Positions 44,842-53,284 of a stretch of DNA of 64,000 nt are shown here, one piece after another. How positions within the stretch are numbered: position 1 is the first letter of the stretch; each line of letters starts with the position of its first letter. Origin of the DNA: Corallococcus soli (lineage in GTDB: Bacteria > Myxococcota > Myxococcia > Myxococcales > Myxococcaceae); NCBI RefSeq assembly GCF_014930455.1, contig NZ_JAAIYO010000007.1:62001-126000 (forward strand). Direction: 5' to 3'. The position numbers were made by a program, and so were the translations under genes. Below the pieces are notes generated by a model. That model was not told the origin of the DNA and did no database searches. It worked only from the letters and a program-made list of their open reading frames with translations.

Positions 44842-46869
44842 CTACATCGCGCCGGCGGACTGGATGTTGCGGTTGGCCGTGTCGCGTTCGATGCAGCCCT
44901 TGGTCATCGTGTACTGGTACGTGCCCAGCTCGTCACGCCAGTACTCGCCCTCGTAGGGCCAGTAGAGCTGATCGTCCGCGACCGCCACGGAGTACTTGTA
45001 CTTCTTGACGATGGCCGTGCGGCCGCCCGCCTTGAGCTGCTCCTCCAGGAACTCCTTCTCCTTGGTGGTCGTCTCGAACTTGATGCGCAGGCCGTTGGCC
45101 AGGAGCAGCTTGAGCGCGCCCAGCTCCGTCTCCAGCTTGCCCTTGGCCATGATGCCGGCCTTGGAGATGAGGCTGGTGCGCTGGACCTTGAGGCCCTCCA
45201 GCAGCTGCTTGGTCAGCTCGGAGTACTTGAACGTGTCGCCCTTGTTGGCGAACAGGTCCATCTCCCCCTCGAGCTCCAGGATGGAGTCGTTGGTCTTCTT
45301 CAGGTCCTGGTCCGTGAGGGCCAGCCGCAGGATGCGCTCCAGGAGCACGTCCGTGCCGTTCTTCTCCAGGCCGTCCTTGTTCTTCTTCTGCACGTCGGCG
45401 AGCACCGTGTAGTACTCGCTCGCGTCCATGTTCTTCTTCACGAGCGAGTCCAGCTCGTCGTGCACGGGCAGGTAGGTGCGCTCGAAGTCCTGGAGGATGA
45501 GGTTGGACTCCCGGTAGCGGCAGTTCTCGTAATAGATGACCGCCTTCAGGATGAGCGCCTCCGGGAAGTACTCCTCGCGGAAGAAGGGCGACGACAGGGT
45601 GATGAGGTTGCCCAGCGCCTGCTCGTACTGGCCGATGCGGTAGTTGGCCCAGGAGGACTCGAAGAGCGCCTCCAGCCACTGCGTGTTCCCGCGCTCCACC
45701 TTGTTCAGATAGAAGATGGAGAAGCGGTTCTGCTGCATGCCGTAGTGCGTGCGCGCCAGCTGCATGAACGCCAGCTCGCGCAGCGACTTGTCCAGCTTCG
45801 CCTGCTCGCCGGTGCGGCCCGCCATGGGACGGGTGAGGCGCACCACTTCCTTCATCGCCTCCACCGACGCCAGCACGTCCGTGTTGCCGCGCTTGCTGGC
45901 CGCGTCCTTGTTGCGCGTGCCGTTGCGGAAGAAGGCCAGGCCCTCCAGGTACTTCGCGCGCGGGTAGAACGTGTCCGTGCGCGGGATGGACAGCGCCAGG
46001 CGCTTCACTTCCTCGAAGCTCTTGTCCGCGTTCTCCGTCTGGCCCACCTGGTCCAGCGCGCGACCGCGCACGAAGTGGTAGCGGGCCAGCAGGTAGCGGA
46101 ACTCGTTGCGGAACTTCTCCGGGAACTCGTAGTTCGCGTACCGCGCGATCTCATCCAGGATGACCGTCTCGTTCTGCGTCTTGCGGCTGATGAAGAACAG
46201 CCACTCCAGGCTCGTCTTGAAGAACTTCGTGGACGGGCCCGCCGCGAGGATCTTGGAGAACTCGCCCAGCGACGAGTGGTACAGGCCCATGCGGTAGAGC
46301 GACTTGGCCAGCACGTAGCGCGCTTCGGTGTGCAGGCCCTGGAGCTTGGCGTCGCCCAGCAGCTCGTGCGACGCCATCGCCGCCTTCTCGTACTCGTCGG
46401 CCTTGAACAGCGAGATGGCCGCGTCCAGGCGCTGGCGGTCCGCCGTCTTGCCGGACACGTCCACCGCGTCGAACGTCATTGTGGGCGCGGGCGGCTTGTC
46501 GTTGTCGCCCGTGAGGTCCAGGCCCAGGCCGCCGCCACTCTGGGCGGGCTGCGCGGGCTTGACGGGCGCGGGGGTGGCCGCGGGCGTCGCGGTCATCGGG
46601 GGCGTGGCGGGGTTGACCGCGGGCGGCGTGGGGGCCACTTCAGGAGACGCCGTGGTGTCGGAGGACGTGTCGGCGGTGTCCTCCGCCGGCGCGGCCTTGC
46701 CCTTGCCGCGCTTGGAGGAGGTCTTCTTCTTGGCGGACGACCCCTTCTTCTTCTTCTTGGACTGGCCCGCCAGGTCCAGCCCTTCAAAGGACTGGGCCAT
46801 CGTGGGGGCCGTGTACGCGAGCGTGAGCCCGAGGACGGCGAGACGGAGGAACCGGTGGGTGCGCATCAT
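44842..46869 (-). CDS. gltC: Gliding motility protein GltC (TPR-type, periplasmic)
   Basis: 675 residues, very near the M. xanthus length as I remember it. A signal peptide (RFLRLAVLGLTLAYTAPTMA), a Lys-rich segment (SKKKKKGSSAKKK), a Pro/Ala linker, then TPR-like helical repeats (YVLAKSLYRMGLYHSSLGEF, YLLARYHFVRGRALDQVG, LEALFESSWANYRIGQYEQA). With the two upstream barrel genes and gltK the order matches the known outer-membrane part of the Agl-Glt gliding machine. The start is 2 bp after the previous stop, with no clear ribosome-binding site, so it is probably translated by coupling. Confidence 0.87.
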   Translation of the reverse strand: MMRTHRFLRLAVLGLTLAYTAPTMAQSFEGLDLAGQSKKKKKGSSAKKKTSSKRGKGKAAPAEDTADTSSDTTASPEVAPTPPAVNPATPPMTATPAATPAPVKPAQPAQSGGGLGLDLTGDNDKPPAPTMTFDAVDVSGKTADRQRLDAAISLFKADEYEKAAMASHELLGDAKLQGLHTEARYVLAKSLYRMGLYHSSLGEFSKILAAGPSTKFFKTSLEWLFFISRKTQNETVILDEIARYANYEFPEKFRNEFRYLLARYHFVRGRALDQVGQTENADKSFEEVKRLALSIPRTDTFYPRAKYLEGLAFFRNGTRNKDAASKRGNTDVLASVEAMKEVVRLTRPMAGRTGEQAKLDKSLRELAFMQLARTHYGMQQNRFSIFYLNKVERGNTQWLEALFESSWANYRIGQYEQALGNLITLSSPFFREEYFPEALILKAVIYYENCRYRESNLILQDFERTYLPVHDELDSLVKKNMDASEYYTVLADVQKKNKDGLEKNGTDVLLERILRLALTDQDLKKTNDSILELEGEMDLFANKGDTFKYSELTKQLLEGLKVQRTSLISKAGIMAKGKLETELGALKLLLANGLRIKFETTTKEKEFLEEQLKAGGRTAIVKKYKYSVAVADDQLYWPYEGEYWRDELGTYQYTMTKGCIERDTANRNIQSAGAM

Positions 46870-46871
46870 GC

Positions 46872-47747
46872 TTAGGAACCGGAGGGGAAGAAGAAGGACA
46901 GGCCCAGCTCGAACAGGATCTGGTTGCGGAGGTACGTGGGCGTGGGCTCCCGGCCCTTCTCCACGTAGATGAGGTCGCGCAGCTCCGTGCGCAGCGTCAC
47001 CCAGCGGTTGAAGAAGAAGCGCAGGCCGACGCCCACGTTGCCGCCGGCCGTGAGGTAGGACTTGCCACCCGCGATGGCCTGTCCGTCCACGAGCGTCGTC
47101 TCCGGGCCGCGGTACTGCACCACCGAGGCGCCGAGGATGCCGTACATGTCGAAGTGGACGAACTTCTCCGCCAGCAGCGACAGCTTGCCGTAGATGGGCG
47201 CCCACTGGACGTCCGCGCCGCCCAGCAGCGTGAGCTGCCCGGGGGCCTGACCGTCCAGCTCACCCTTGGTGGGCGCGCGGCAGCCACGCGTGTCGCCGCC
47301 CGAGCCCTCCGTGAAGGTGCAGATCTGCGCGGAGCCGGCCACGGAGTTCACCGCGTAGCCAGCGCGCAGGCTCACGCCCAGCGTCTCCGACGGGTAGTAC
47401 GTGAGCGAGCCGCCGAAGATGTACTTCTTGTAGAACGCGTCGCGGATGGTGATGGACGCGGACGGGCTCACTTCAAAGCGGCCCTTCTTGAGGAACATGT
47501 GGCCGGACACCGGCCGGATGCGCTCGCGAAGGGGGCCCAGGGCGTCCTTGTCCACCTCGGACACGTCACCGGCCTCCTCCTCCTGGGAGCCGGCCGAGGC
47601 CCTGGGGGCGGGCGCCGGAGCCGCGGCGGGTGCCGGAGCCGGAGCCGCGGCGGCCGGAGCCGGCGCGGAGGTGTCCTGGTCGGTGGCGCCGGCCAGGGCG
47701 GGGACGCCCGCGCACAGGGTCAGCAGCAGACGGAAGGAGGGCTTCAT
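46872..47747 (-). CDS. GltA/GltB-type outer-membrane beta-barrel (second copy)
   Basis: 291 residues. A signal peptide (SFRLLLTLCAGVPALAGA), an Ala/Pro-rich linker, then an eight-strand-like barrel. It is paralogous to the protein encoded just upstream: both have FLKKGRFEV/YLKKHRFEL, (R/N)D(A/P)FY-K, WAP(I/L)YGK and HFD-Y. The stop of the upstream gene and this ATG overlap (ATGA). In M. xanthus GltA and GltB are the two outer-membrane barrels of the gliding machine; I cannot tell which of the two this is. Confidence 0.83.
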   Translation of the reverse strand: MKPSFRLLLTLCAGVPALAGATDQDTSAPAPAAAAPAPAPAAAPAPAPRASAGSQEEEAGDVSEVDKDALGPLRERIRPVSGHMFLKKGRFEVSPSASITIRDAFYKKYIFGGSLTYYPSETLGVSLRAGYAVNSVAGSAQICTFTEGSGGDTRGCRAPTKGELDGQAPGQLTLLGGADVQWAPIYGKLSLLAEKFVHFDMYGILGASVVQYRGPETTLVDGQAIAGGKSYLTAGGNVGVGLRFFFNRWVTLRTELRDLIYVEKGREPTPTYLRNQILFELGLSFFFPSGS

Positions 47748-48571
47748 TCGGACTCCCTCCCCGTCGAGCGCAGGGGCAGGAAGATGGAGATGCCCGCGTT
47801 GAGGGTCATGATGTTCTGGATGGCGCCCTTGCTGCTGCCCAGGGGCTGATCCACATAGGAGGTGTTGATGAGGGCCACGTTGACGGCCAGGTAGTCCTTG
47901 GTGACGAACCGCATGCCCAGGCCCAGGTCGAAGGCCGGGTTGAGGCCGCGCTCGGGCAGCGCGGAGGTCTCCGTCTTCACCACGCCCATGCCGCCCATCA
48001 GGTAGCCGTCGAAGTGGAGGATGGAGTTGAGGAAGGACACCTTGCCGTACAGCGGTGCCCACTCCACGTCGCCCATGGCGGACCACTGGGGCACGGAGTT
48101 GTAGATCTTGCTGTTGAAGGTGCGCTTGGCGGTGCGCACGTCATCCGACGGCAGCACCTGCATGAGCGAGCCGCGCGCGGAGATGGCCAGCGTGTCCGCC
48201 AGGTGCCAGGCGCCGCGCAGCGACCCTCCGAACTTCGAATAGAAGGGGTCGTTCACCGAGAGGGTCACCAGCGGGGTGAGCTCGAAGCGGTGCTTCTTCA
48301 GATAGACCTTGCGCTGGACGCTCTTCACCCGGTCGTCCTGGGTGATGTCCGTCAGCGGCATCAGCGCCTCCGGTGGGATCTCCTTCGCCTTGTCGGCGGT
48401 GGGCGGCGACGCGGGGCGGGCTTCCTCGTCCGGTGGCGGCGTGGGGTTTTCTTCGGGAGGCTTGGGCTGGGCGTCCTCGGTGAGATCGAGGCCCATGCCT
48501 TCCTGACTCTGGGCGGGGGCCAGCGCGGGCCACATCAGGCTCAGCGCAAGCATCAGCGTGGGGCGGTTCAA
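47744..48571 (-). CDS. GltA/GltB-type outer-membrane beta-barrel (first copy)
   Basis: 275 residues from a TTG at 48571, chosen because it gives a normal signal peptide (MNRPTLMLALSLMWPALAPA); the ATG at 48553 removes the positive n-region. After a Pro-rich linker (PPEENPTPPPDEEA) come beta strands ending LNAGISIFLPL. It is the first gene of the gltB/A-gltC unit and is paralogous to the next protein. It diverges from gltK, with 270 bp between. Confidence 0.82.
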   Translation of the reverse strand: MNRPTLMLALSLMWPALAPAQSQEGMGLDLTEDAQPKPPEENPTPPPDEEARPASPPTADKAKEIPPEALMPLTDITQDDRVKSVQRKVYLKKHRFELTPLVTLSVNDPFYSKFGGSLRGAWHLADTLAISARGSLMQVLPSDDVRTAKRTFNSKIYNSVPQWSAMGDVEWAPLYGKVSFLNSILHFDGYLMGGMGVVKTETSALPERGLNPAFDLGLGMRFVTKDYLAVNVALINTSYVDQPLGSSKGAIQNIMTLNAGISIFLPLRSTGRESE

Positions 48572-48749
48572 GTCCGGGCGCTCCGTGGGGGGGAGGGGGC
48601 GTACTGCCACCGGAAGGCAGCATGACATCAGCCACGCCATCCTATCGGCCGTATTCCCAACCATCAACCGCCACGACGTGCCTGCTTCCTCTGATATCCT
48701 GCGGTGTTCCTTCACAATTCCACCGTTCCCGTGCACCGCAGGTCGGTGG

Positions 48750-48777
48750 TTGGCGTGAAGGAGGGCTGTGCTAGCGT
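48750..48777 (+). promoter_or_regulatory. Predicted gltK promoter
   Basis: TTGGCG (48750-48755), 16 nt, TAGCGT (48772-48777). The start codon is 64 nt downstream, so this gene has a leader and a GAGGT ribosome-binding site. Confidence 0.4.
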
Positions 48778-48840
48778 TTCCGGCTTCCGGGTGTCCCTTC
48801 CCCCCACGCCCCGGTTCCTTCCTTCCTAGAGGTCTCAACG

Positions 48841-49341
48841 ATGTTCGTGCGATCCGCGCTGTTCCTCTCCGCCGTCCTCCTGCTGGGAGGCTGCGAGGTC
48901 ACCACCGAGTTGGGCAAGCCGTGCCGGCTGGTGCGCAAGGCGTCCGCAGAGGAGCAGGAAACCTTCGGCCGCAAGTTCATGCCCATCCTGGAGCGGGACG
49001 TGGCGCCGGATCAGGACTTCATCTCCTTTGGTTCGCTGGACTGCGAGGACCTCATCTGCGTGCGCGACGTGGACAGCGTCCGCAGCGAGGATCCGACGGC
49101 CGAGGCCCTGGGCTACTGCAGCAAGGAGTGCGTGCAGGGGACCACCACGGGCTGCGAGGTGACGCGCGATGACGCGCCCGAGGGGCTCGCGCCCCGGATG
49201 ACGTGCCGCCCCCTGCTCCTGGATCAGGCGACGCTGGACGCCATCCGCGTGGCGGACGAGCAGAAGTACCGCGACACGTTCGGGGAGAACAATTCGCCCT
49301 ACTTCTGCGCCGGCGCGTCCCCGCAGGCCCAGGGCACCTGA
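48841..49341 (+). CDS. gltK: Cys-rich lipoprotein, GltK-like
   Basis: 166 residues. The lipobox LGGC (Cys18) gives a lipoprotein; eight more cysteines (LDCEDLIC, YCSKEC, GCEV, MTCRP, YFCAG) probably pair in disulfides. It stands next to and divergent from the gltA/B-gltC genes, where M. xanthus has the outer-membrane lipoprotein GltK (AgmO). The assignment rests on this context, lipobox and size, not on a sequence motif I can name. Confidence 0.7.
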   Translation: MFVRSALFLSAVLLLGGCEVTTELGKPCRLVRKASAEEQETFGRKFMPILERDVAPDQDFISFGSLDCEDLICVRDVDSVRSEDPTAEALGYCSKECVQGTTTGCEVTRDDAPEGLAPRMTCRPLLLDQATLDAIRVADEQKYRDTFGENNSPYFCAGASPQAQGT

Positions 49342-49366
49342 AGCAGGGTGCACTGAACAGTCGTCT

Positions 49367-49395
49367 CGCGCGAAAGGGTTAGACCTTTTCGCGCG
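49367..49395 (+). terminator. Hairpin downstream of gltK / upstream of the VWA gene
   Basis: CGCGCGAAAGG pairs with CCTTTTCGCGCG (one extra T), loop 6 nt. No T-tract follows. The right arm is part of an element shared with the promoter region of the gene at 53285, so this could also be regulatory. Confidence 0.4.
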
Positions 49396-49445
49396 CCCCG
49401 TTCGTAAAGGCAGGGCTCGCGTTCCACACGCTTTGGAGTCCTGCC

Positions 49446-50879
49446 ATGAATCGTACGGTCCTCTTCCTCGCCCTGGCCGGTGGCCTGGCCCTCACCGCCC
49501 TGGTGCTGGGCCTGCCCCGGGGTGAGGACACCCCGCCCACGCCGCACGTGGTGGTGACGACGCCGCTCCCGCCCGCGACGCCGCCCCCCGTCTTCCAGAC
49601 CGGGGCCACGGGCTCCATCCTCGTCAAGAGCCGGCTGGCGCACCCGTACCTCCCGGTGGGCGCGTCGGAGACGTACGTGACGGTGGACCTCACCGGCATG
49701 GAGGTCGCGGGCGCGAAGCGCAGCCCCGTGAACCTGGCGGTCGTCATCGACCGGTCCGGCTCCATGAGCGGCTACAAGCTCCAGCAGGCGAAGCAGGCCG
49801 CGCGGCACCTGGTGACGCTCCTGCGCGAGGAGGACCGGCTGGCCATCGTGCACTACGGCTCGGACGTGAAGAGCCTGCCGTCGCTGCCGGCCACGCCGGC
49901 CAACCGCGAGCGGATGGCCCAGTTCATCGACGGCATCTGGGACGACGGCGGCACCAACATCAGCGCGGGCCTGTCCGTGGGCCGCACGCAGCTGGCGTCC
50001 GCCATGGGCGGTCGCGCCTCCGTCCACCGCCTCATCCTGATGAGCGACGGCCAGCCCACCGAGGGCGTGTCGGACGAAGAGGGCCTGAAGAACGTGGTGC
50101 GGGAGATCCGCGCCGCCGGCATCACGGTGAGCTCCATTGGCGTGGGCACCGACTTCAACGAGGACCTGATGCAGGCCTTCGCGGAGTACGGCGCGGGCGC
50201 GTACGGCTTCCTGGAGGACGCAAGCCAGCTGTCCAACCTCTTCCAGCGCGACCTTCAGCAGGCCACCACCGCGGTGGCGCGCAACGTGGAGCTGTCTTTC
50301 GAGCTGCCTCCGGGCACGACGCTGGGCGAGGTGCTGGGCTACCGCGCGCACCAGGCCGGCAACACCGTGCGCGTGGCGATGCCGGACTTCTCCGCGGGCC
50401 AGGTGGAGCGCGTGGTGGTGCGCCTCAACGTCACCGCCCCCACGGCCGGCCAGTCCGTGCAGGTGGCGGGGCTGAAGCTCACGTACACGGACCTCATCGC
50501 CCGGCACAACGTGGAGGACCAGTCCCGGCTGACCGCGATGGCCACCAACGTCCAGGAGGAGGTCGTGCAGCGCCAGGACAAGGAGGCCACGGTGTACGCG
50601 GCCCGGGCGCGCGGCGCGCAGAACCTCCAGAAGGCCGCGGAGGCGATGAGCCAGGGCAAGAAGGACGAGGCCCGGAGCTACCTGAAGATGAACCAGTCGC
50701 TCTTGTGGGAGGCCGGCAACGTGGCGGGCGCGGCGGCGGTGGCCGAGGATCAGGCGGAGCAGGCCGCGTCCATGAAGGCCTATGACGACGCGGATAGCGA
50801 GGAGTCCCAGCGCGCCGCGGTGAAGAGCAGCAAGGTGAAGGCGCTCAAGGGCTTTGGGCGGATGGGCTCCACCTACTGA
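49446..50879 (+). CDS. Membrane-anchored VWA-domain protein
   Basis: 477 residues. An N-terminal hydrophobic segment (LFLALAGGLALTALVLGLP) anchors or exports it. A von Willebrand A domain runs from about 95 to 270, with the intact metal site D101-R-S-G-S-M-S, GTNISAGL and ILMSDGQPTEGV. A beta-rich domain follows (about 285-365) and then an acidic helical tail. VWA domains bind proteins through a Mg2+ ion. It lies 104 bp after gltK but in its own unit; no motility role can be read from the sequence. Confidence 0.88.
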   Translation: MNRTVLFLALAGGLALTALVLGLPRGEDTPPTPHVVVTTPLPPATPPPVFQTGATGSILVKSRLAHPYLPVGASETYVTVDLTGMEVAGAKRSPVNLAVVIDRSGSMSGYKLQQAKQAARHLVTLLREEDRLAIVHYGSDVKSLPSLPATPANRERMAQFIDGIWDDGGTNISAGLSVGRTQLASAMGGRASVHRLILMSDGQPTEGVSDEEGLKNVVREIRAAGITVSSIGVGTDFNEDLMQAFAEYGAGAYGFLEDASQLSNLFQRDLQQATTAVARNVELSFELPPGTTLGEVLGYRAHQAGNTVRVAMPDFSAGQVERVVVRLNVTAPTAGQSVQVAGLKLTYTDLIARHNVEDQSRLTAMATNVQEEVVQRQDKEATVYAARARGAQNLQKAAEAMSQGKKDEARSYLKMNQSLLWEAGNVAGAAAVAEDQAEQAASMKAYDDADSEESQRAAVKSSKVKALKGFGRMGSTY

Positions 50880-50899
50880 CGGGCAGCCTCCGGGGCCCA

Positions 50900-50919
50900 C
50901 CGTCACGGAACCGTGACGG
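50900..50919. promoter_or_regulatory. Perfect 9+2+9 palindrome between VWA gene and purE
   Basis: CCGTCACGG-AA-CCGTGACGG, 20 nt after the VWA stop. It could be a terminator stem for that gene (no T-tract) or an operator; which one is not determined. Confidence 0.4.
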
Positions 50920-51009
50920 CGGGCGCTGGAAAGCGGCGGACGCCGGGTGGTGTGCGGGGGGAGCGCTCGGCCCCCCGCCCCCTGGCGACGCGAAGCGGCA
51001 TCTTCGCGG

Positions 51010-51038
51010 TTGACCTGTGGAATCGCGTGGCCCTATCT
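51010..51038 (+). promoter_or_regulatory. Predicted purE promoter
   Basis: TTGACC (51010-51015), 17 nt, CTATCT (51033-51038). It gives a leader of about 48 nt that contains the hairpin at 51046-51068. Confidence 0.4.
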
Positions 51039-51045
51039 CCGCGTT

Positions 51046-51068
51046 CTTCCAGGCTTCACCCCTGGAAG
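51046..51068 (+). promoter_or_regulatory. Hairpin in the purE leader
   Basis: CTTCCAGG pairs with CCTGGAAG over a 7-nt loop, 25 nt before the purE ATG. It does not match the purine riboswitch layout; no other function is suggested. Confidence 0.25.
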
Positions 51069-51092
51069 GGCGCACTGGAGGCGCGAGACAGC

Positions 51093-51596
51093 ATGGCGGC
51101 GAGCGCGAGCACCCCGTGGGTCGGGGTCATCATGGGCGGCAGAAGCGACCTCGAACACCTGCAACCGGCGATCGACATCCTCGCCGAGCTGCGCATCCCG
51201 CATGAGGTGCGCGTCGTGTCCGCGCACCGCACCCCGGACTGGATGATGGAGTACGCCTCCACCGCCGAGTCCCGGGGCCTGTCGGTCATCATCGCGGCGG
51301 CGGGCGGCGCGGCGCACCTGCCCGGCATGGTGTCCAGCAAGACGCTGCTGCCGGTGCTGGGCGTGCCCATGCCCACCACGGTGCTGAACGGCTTCGACGC
51401 GCTGCTCTCCATCGTGCAGATGCCCAAGGGCGTCCCGGTGGGCACGCAGGCCATTGGCAAGCCGGGGGCCGCCAACGCGGCGCTGCACGCGGCGGCCATC
51501 CTCTGCCTCAAGTACCCGGAGCTGCGCGAGCGGCTGGGCGCCTGGCGCAAGGCCCGCACGGATGAGGTGCTGGCGCACCGCGAGGTGTCCGGATGA
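51093..51596 (+). CDS. purE: N5-carboxyaminoimidazole ribonucleotide mutase PurE
   Basis: 167 residues (class I PurE). Motifs GVIMGGRSDLEHLQPA, VVSAHRTPDWMMEYA and AAGGAAHLPGM are complete. It moves the carboxyl group in the two-step route to CAIR that begins with PurK. GGAGG lies 12 nt before the ATG, a bit far. The last bases overlap the purK start (ATGA). Confidence 0.96.
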   Translation: MAASASTPWVGVIMGGRSDLEHLQPAIDILAELRIPHEVRVVSAHRTPDWMMEYASTAESRGLSVIIAAAGGAAHLPGMVSSKTLLPVLGVPMPTTVLNGFDALLSIVQMPKGVPVGTQAIGKPGAANAALHAAAILCLKYPELRERLGAWRKARTDEVLAHREVSG

Positions 51597-52735
51597 CGGC
51601 GCGCGTGGTGCTCCCCGGCGGCACGCTGGGCATCCTGGGCGGAGGGCAGTTGGGGCGCATGATGGCGCTGGCCGCGCGCACGCTGGGCTACCAGGTGCAG
51701 GCGTTGGATCCGGACTCCACCTGCCCCGCCCGCTCGGTGGTGGACCGCTGCCTCACCGCGTCCTTCTCCGACACGTCCGCCGCGGAGGACCTGGCGCGCT
51801 CGTGCGACGTGGTGACGCTGGAGATTGAGAAGGTGTCGCTGGCCACGCTGAACGCCGTCGCGCGCCACGCGCCCATGCGGCCCGGCGCGGACGTGCTGTC
51901 CGTGGTGCAGCACCGCGGCCGGCAGAAGGCCTGGCTCGCCAAGGGCGGCTTCCCGCTGGGCCCGTGGCGCGAGGCGAACTCGGAGGCGGAGCTGGCGGCC
52001 GCCATCACCGCGCTGGGCGGCAAGTGCTTCATCAAGTCCAGCGAGGGCGGCTACGACGGGCGCGGCCAGTACGAGGTGAAGGGCGCCTCCGAGGCGGCCG
52101 TCGCGTGGAAGGAGCTGGGCGAGCGCTCCGTGGTGGTGGAGGCCGCGCTCGACTTGAAGGCGGAGCTGTCGGTGCTCGTCGCGCGCGGGCCGGATGGACA
52201 GCTGGCGGTGTATCCGCCCGCGTTCAACCACCACGAGGACCGCATCCTGGCGTGGTCGCTGTTGCCGGGCCCGCTGCCGGAGGCGGTGCTGGCGCAGGCG
52301 TCGCAGGTGGCGCGCGACATCACCGCGGGCCTGAAGGTGGAGGGGCTGCTGGTGGTGGAGATGTTCCTCCTGGGGGACGGCTCGCTGCTGGTGAACGAGG
52401 TGGCGCCCCGGCCGCACAACAGCTTCCACTCGACGGAAGTGGCGTGCCTGACGAGCCAGTTCGAGCAGGCCGTGCGCGCGGTGTGCAACCTGCCGCTGGG
52501 CTCCGTGGAGGTGGTGCGCCCCGCGGCCATCGTCAACCTGCTGGGCGACCTGTGGCTGAGCGAGGGCGGCCCCCGCTTCGAGCAGGTGCTGGCGATGCCC
52601 GGCGTCCGGCTGCACCTGTACGGCAAACGCGACGCGCGCAAGGGCCGCAAGATGGGCCACCTGTCCGCGGTGGGCACCACGCCCGAGGACGCGCTCACCC
52701 GCGTGAAGGCCGCCGCCACGCTCCTGGGGATGTGA
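51593..52735 (+). CDS. purK: N5-carboxyaminoimidazole ribonucleotide synthase PurK
   Basis: 380 residues with an ATP-grasp fold. Start GTLGILGGGQLGRMMALAA, then KSSEGGYDGRGQYEV, VVVEAALDL and the C-terminal LLVNEVAPRPHNSFHSTEVA. It makes N5-CAIR from AIR, ATP and bicarbonate. The start overlaps the purE stop, the usual purEK arrangement. Confidence 0.96.
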   Translation: MTARVVLPGGTLGILGGGQLGRMMALAARTLGYQVQALDPDSTCPARSVVDRCLTASFSDTSAAEDLARSCDVVTLEIEKVSLATLNAVARHAPMRPGADVLSVVQHRGRQKAWLAKGGFPLGPWREANSEAELAAAITALGGKCFIKSSEGGYDGRGQYEVKGASEAAVAWKELGERSVVVEAALDLKAELSVLVARGPDGQLAVYPPAFNHHEDRILAWSLLPGPLPEAVLAQASQVARDITAGLKVEGLLVVEMFLLGDGSLLVNEVAPRPHNSFHSTEVACLTSQFEQAVRAVCNLPLGSVEVVRPAAIVNLLGDLWLSEGGPRFEQVLAMPGVRLHLYGKRDARKGRKMGHLSAVGTTPEDALTRVKAAATLLGM

Positions 52736-53217
52736 CGCCCGTGAAGACGAACGCCGCCCGGCTGCTGGACTCGCTCGGCGTCGCGTACAGCTTGCGCGAC
52801 TACGACGTGGATCCAGATGATTTGTCTGCGGAGACCGTGGCCGCCAAGGTGGGCATGCCCGCCGAACAGGTGTTCAAGACGCTGGTGGCCCGGGGCGACC
52901 GCACCGGCGTGTTGATGGCGGTGGTGCCCGGCAACGCGGAGCTGGACTTGAAGGCCCTGGCGCGGCTGAGCGGCGACCGCAAGGTGGAGACGGTCCCCCT
53001 CAAGGAGCTGCAGCCGCTCACCGGCTTCATCCGGGGCGGCGTCACCGCGCTGGGGGGCAAGAAGGAGTACCCCGTCTACGTGGATGAGACGCTGGAGCTG
53101 TTCGACTCCGTCGCCGTGTCGGCGGGGGTGCGCGGCACGCAGATACTCCTGGCCCCTGCGGACTACCTGCGCGTGACGAAGGGCCGGACGGGGCCGCTGT
53201 CGCGCCCCAAGGCGTAG
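52732..53217 (+). CDS. ybaK: Cys-tRNA(Pro) deacylase YbaK
   Basis: 161 residues from a GTG overlapping the purK stop; GTG 52741 is an alternative. The start MTPVKTNAARLLDSLGV resembles family N-termini. Signs are VFKTLVARGDRTG with the conserved Lys, PGNAELDLKALARLSGDRKV and LTGFIRGGVTALGGKKEYPVYVDE. It hydrolyses mischarged Cys-tRNA(Pro). It probably sits on the purEK transcript. Confidence 0.9.
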   Translation: MTPVKTNAARLLDSLGVAYSLRDYDVDPDDLSAETVAAKVGMPAEQVFKTLVARGDRTGVLMAVVPGNAELDLKALARLSGDRKVETVPLKELQPLTGFIRGGVTALGGKKEYPVYVDETLELFDSVAVSAGVRGTQILLAPADYLRVTKGRTGPLSRPKA

Positions 53218-53284
53218 ACCTTTTTCGCAGGTCGCGCGTTCGAAGGGACATTCCCGGCCCGAGGGCCGTTCCCGGGGTGTCCCG

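Noticed and set aside
43660-46875. A 1071-residue plus-strand open frame across the MFS and gltC genes
   Set aside because: His/Arg-rich composition, antisense to genes with motifs, and it runs through the strong terminator at 44765-44810.
48841-50879. gltK and the VWA gene as one operon with a motility role for the VWA protein
   Set aside because: A hairpin and a separate promoter-like element lie between them, and nothing in the VWA protein points to gliding.
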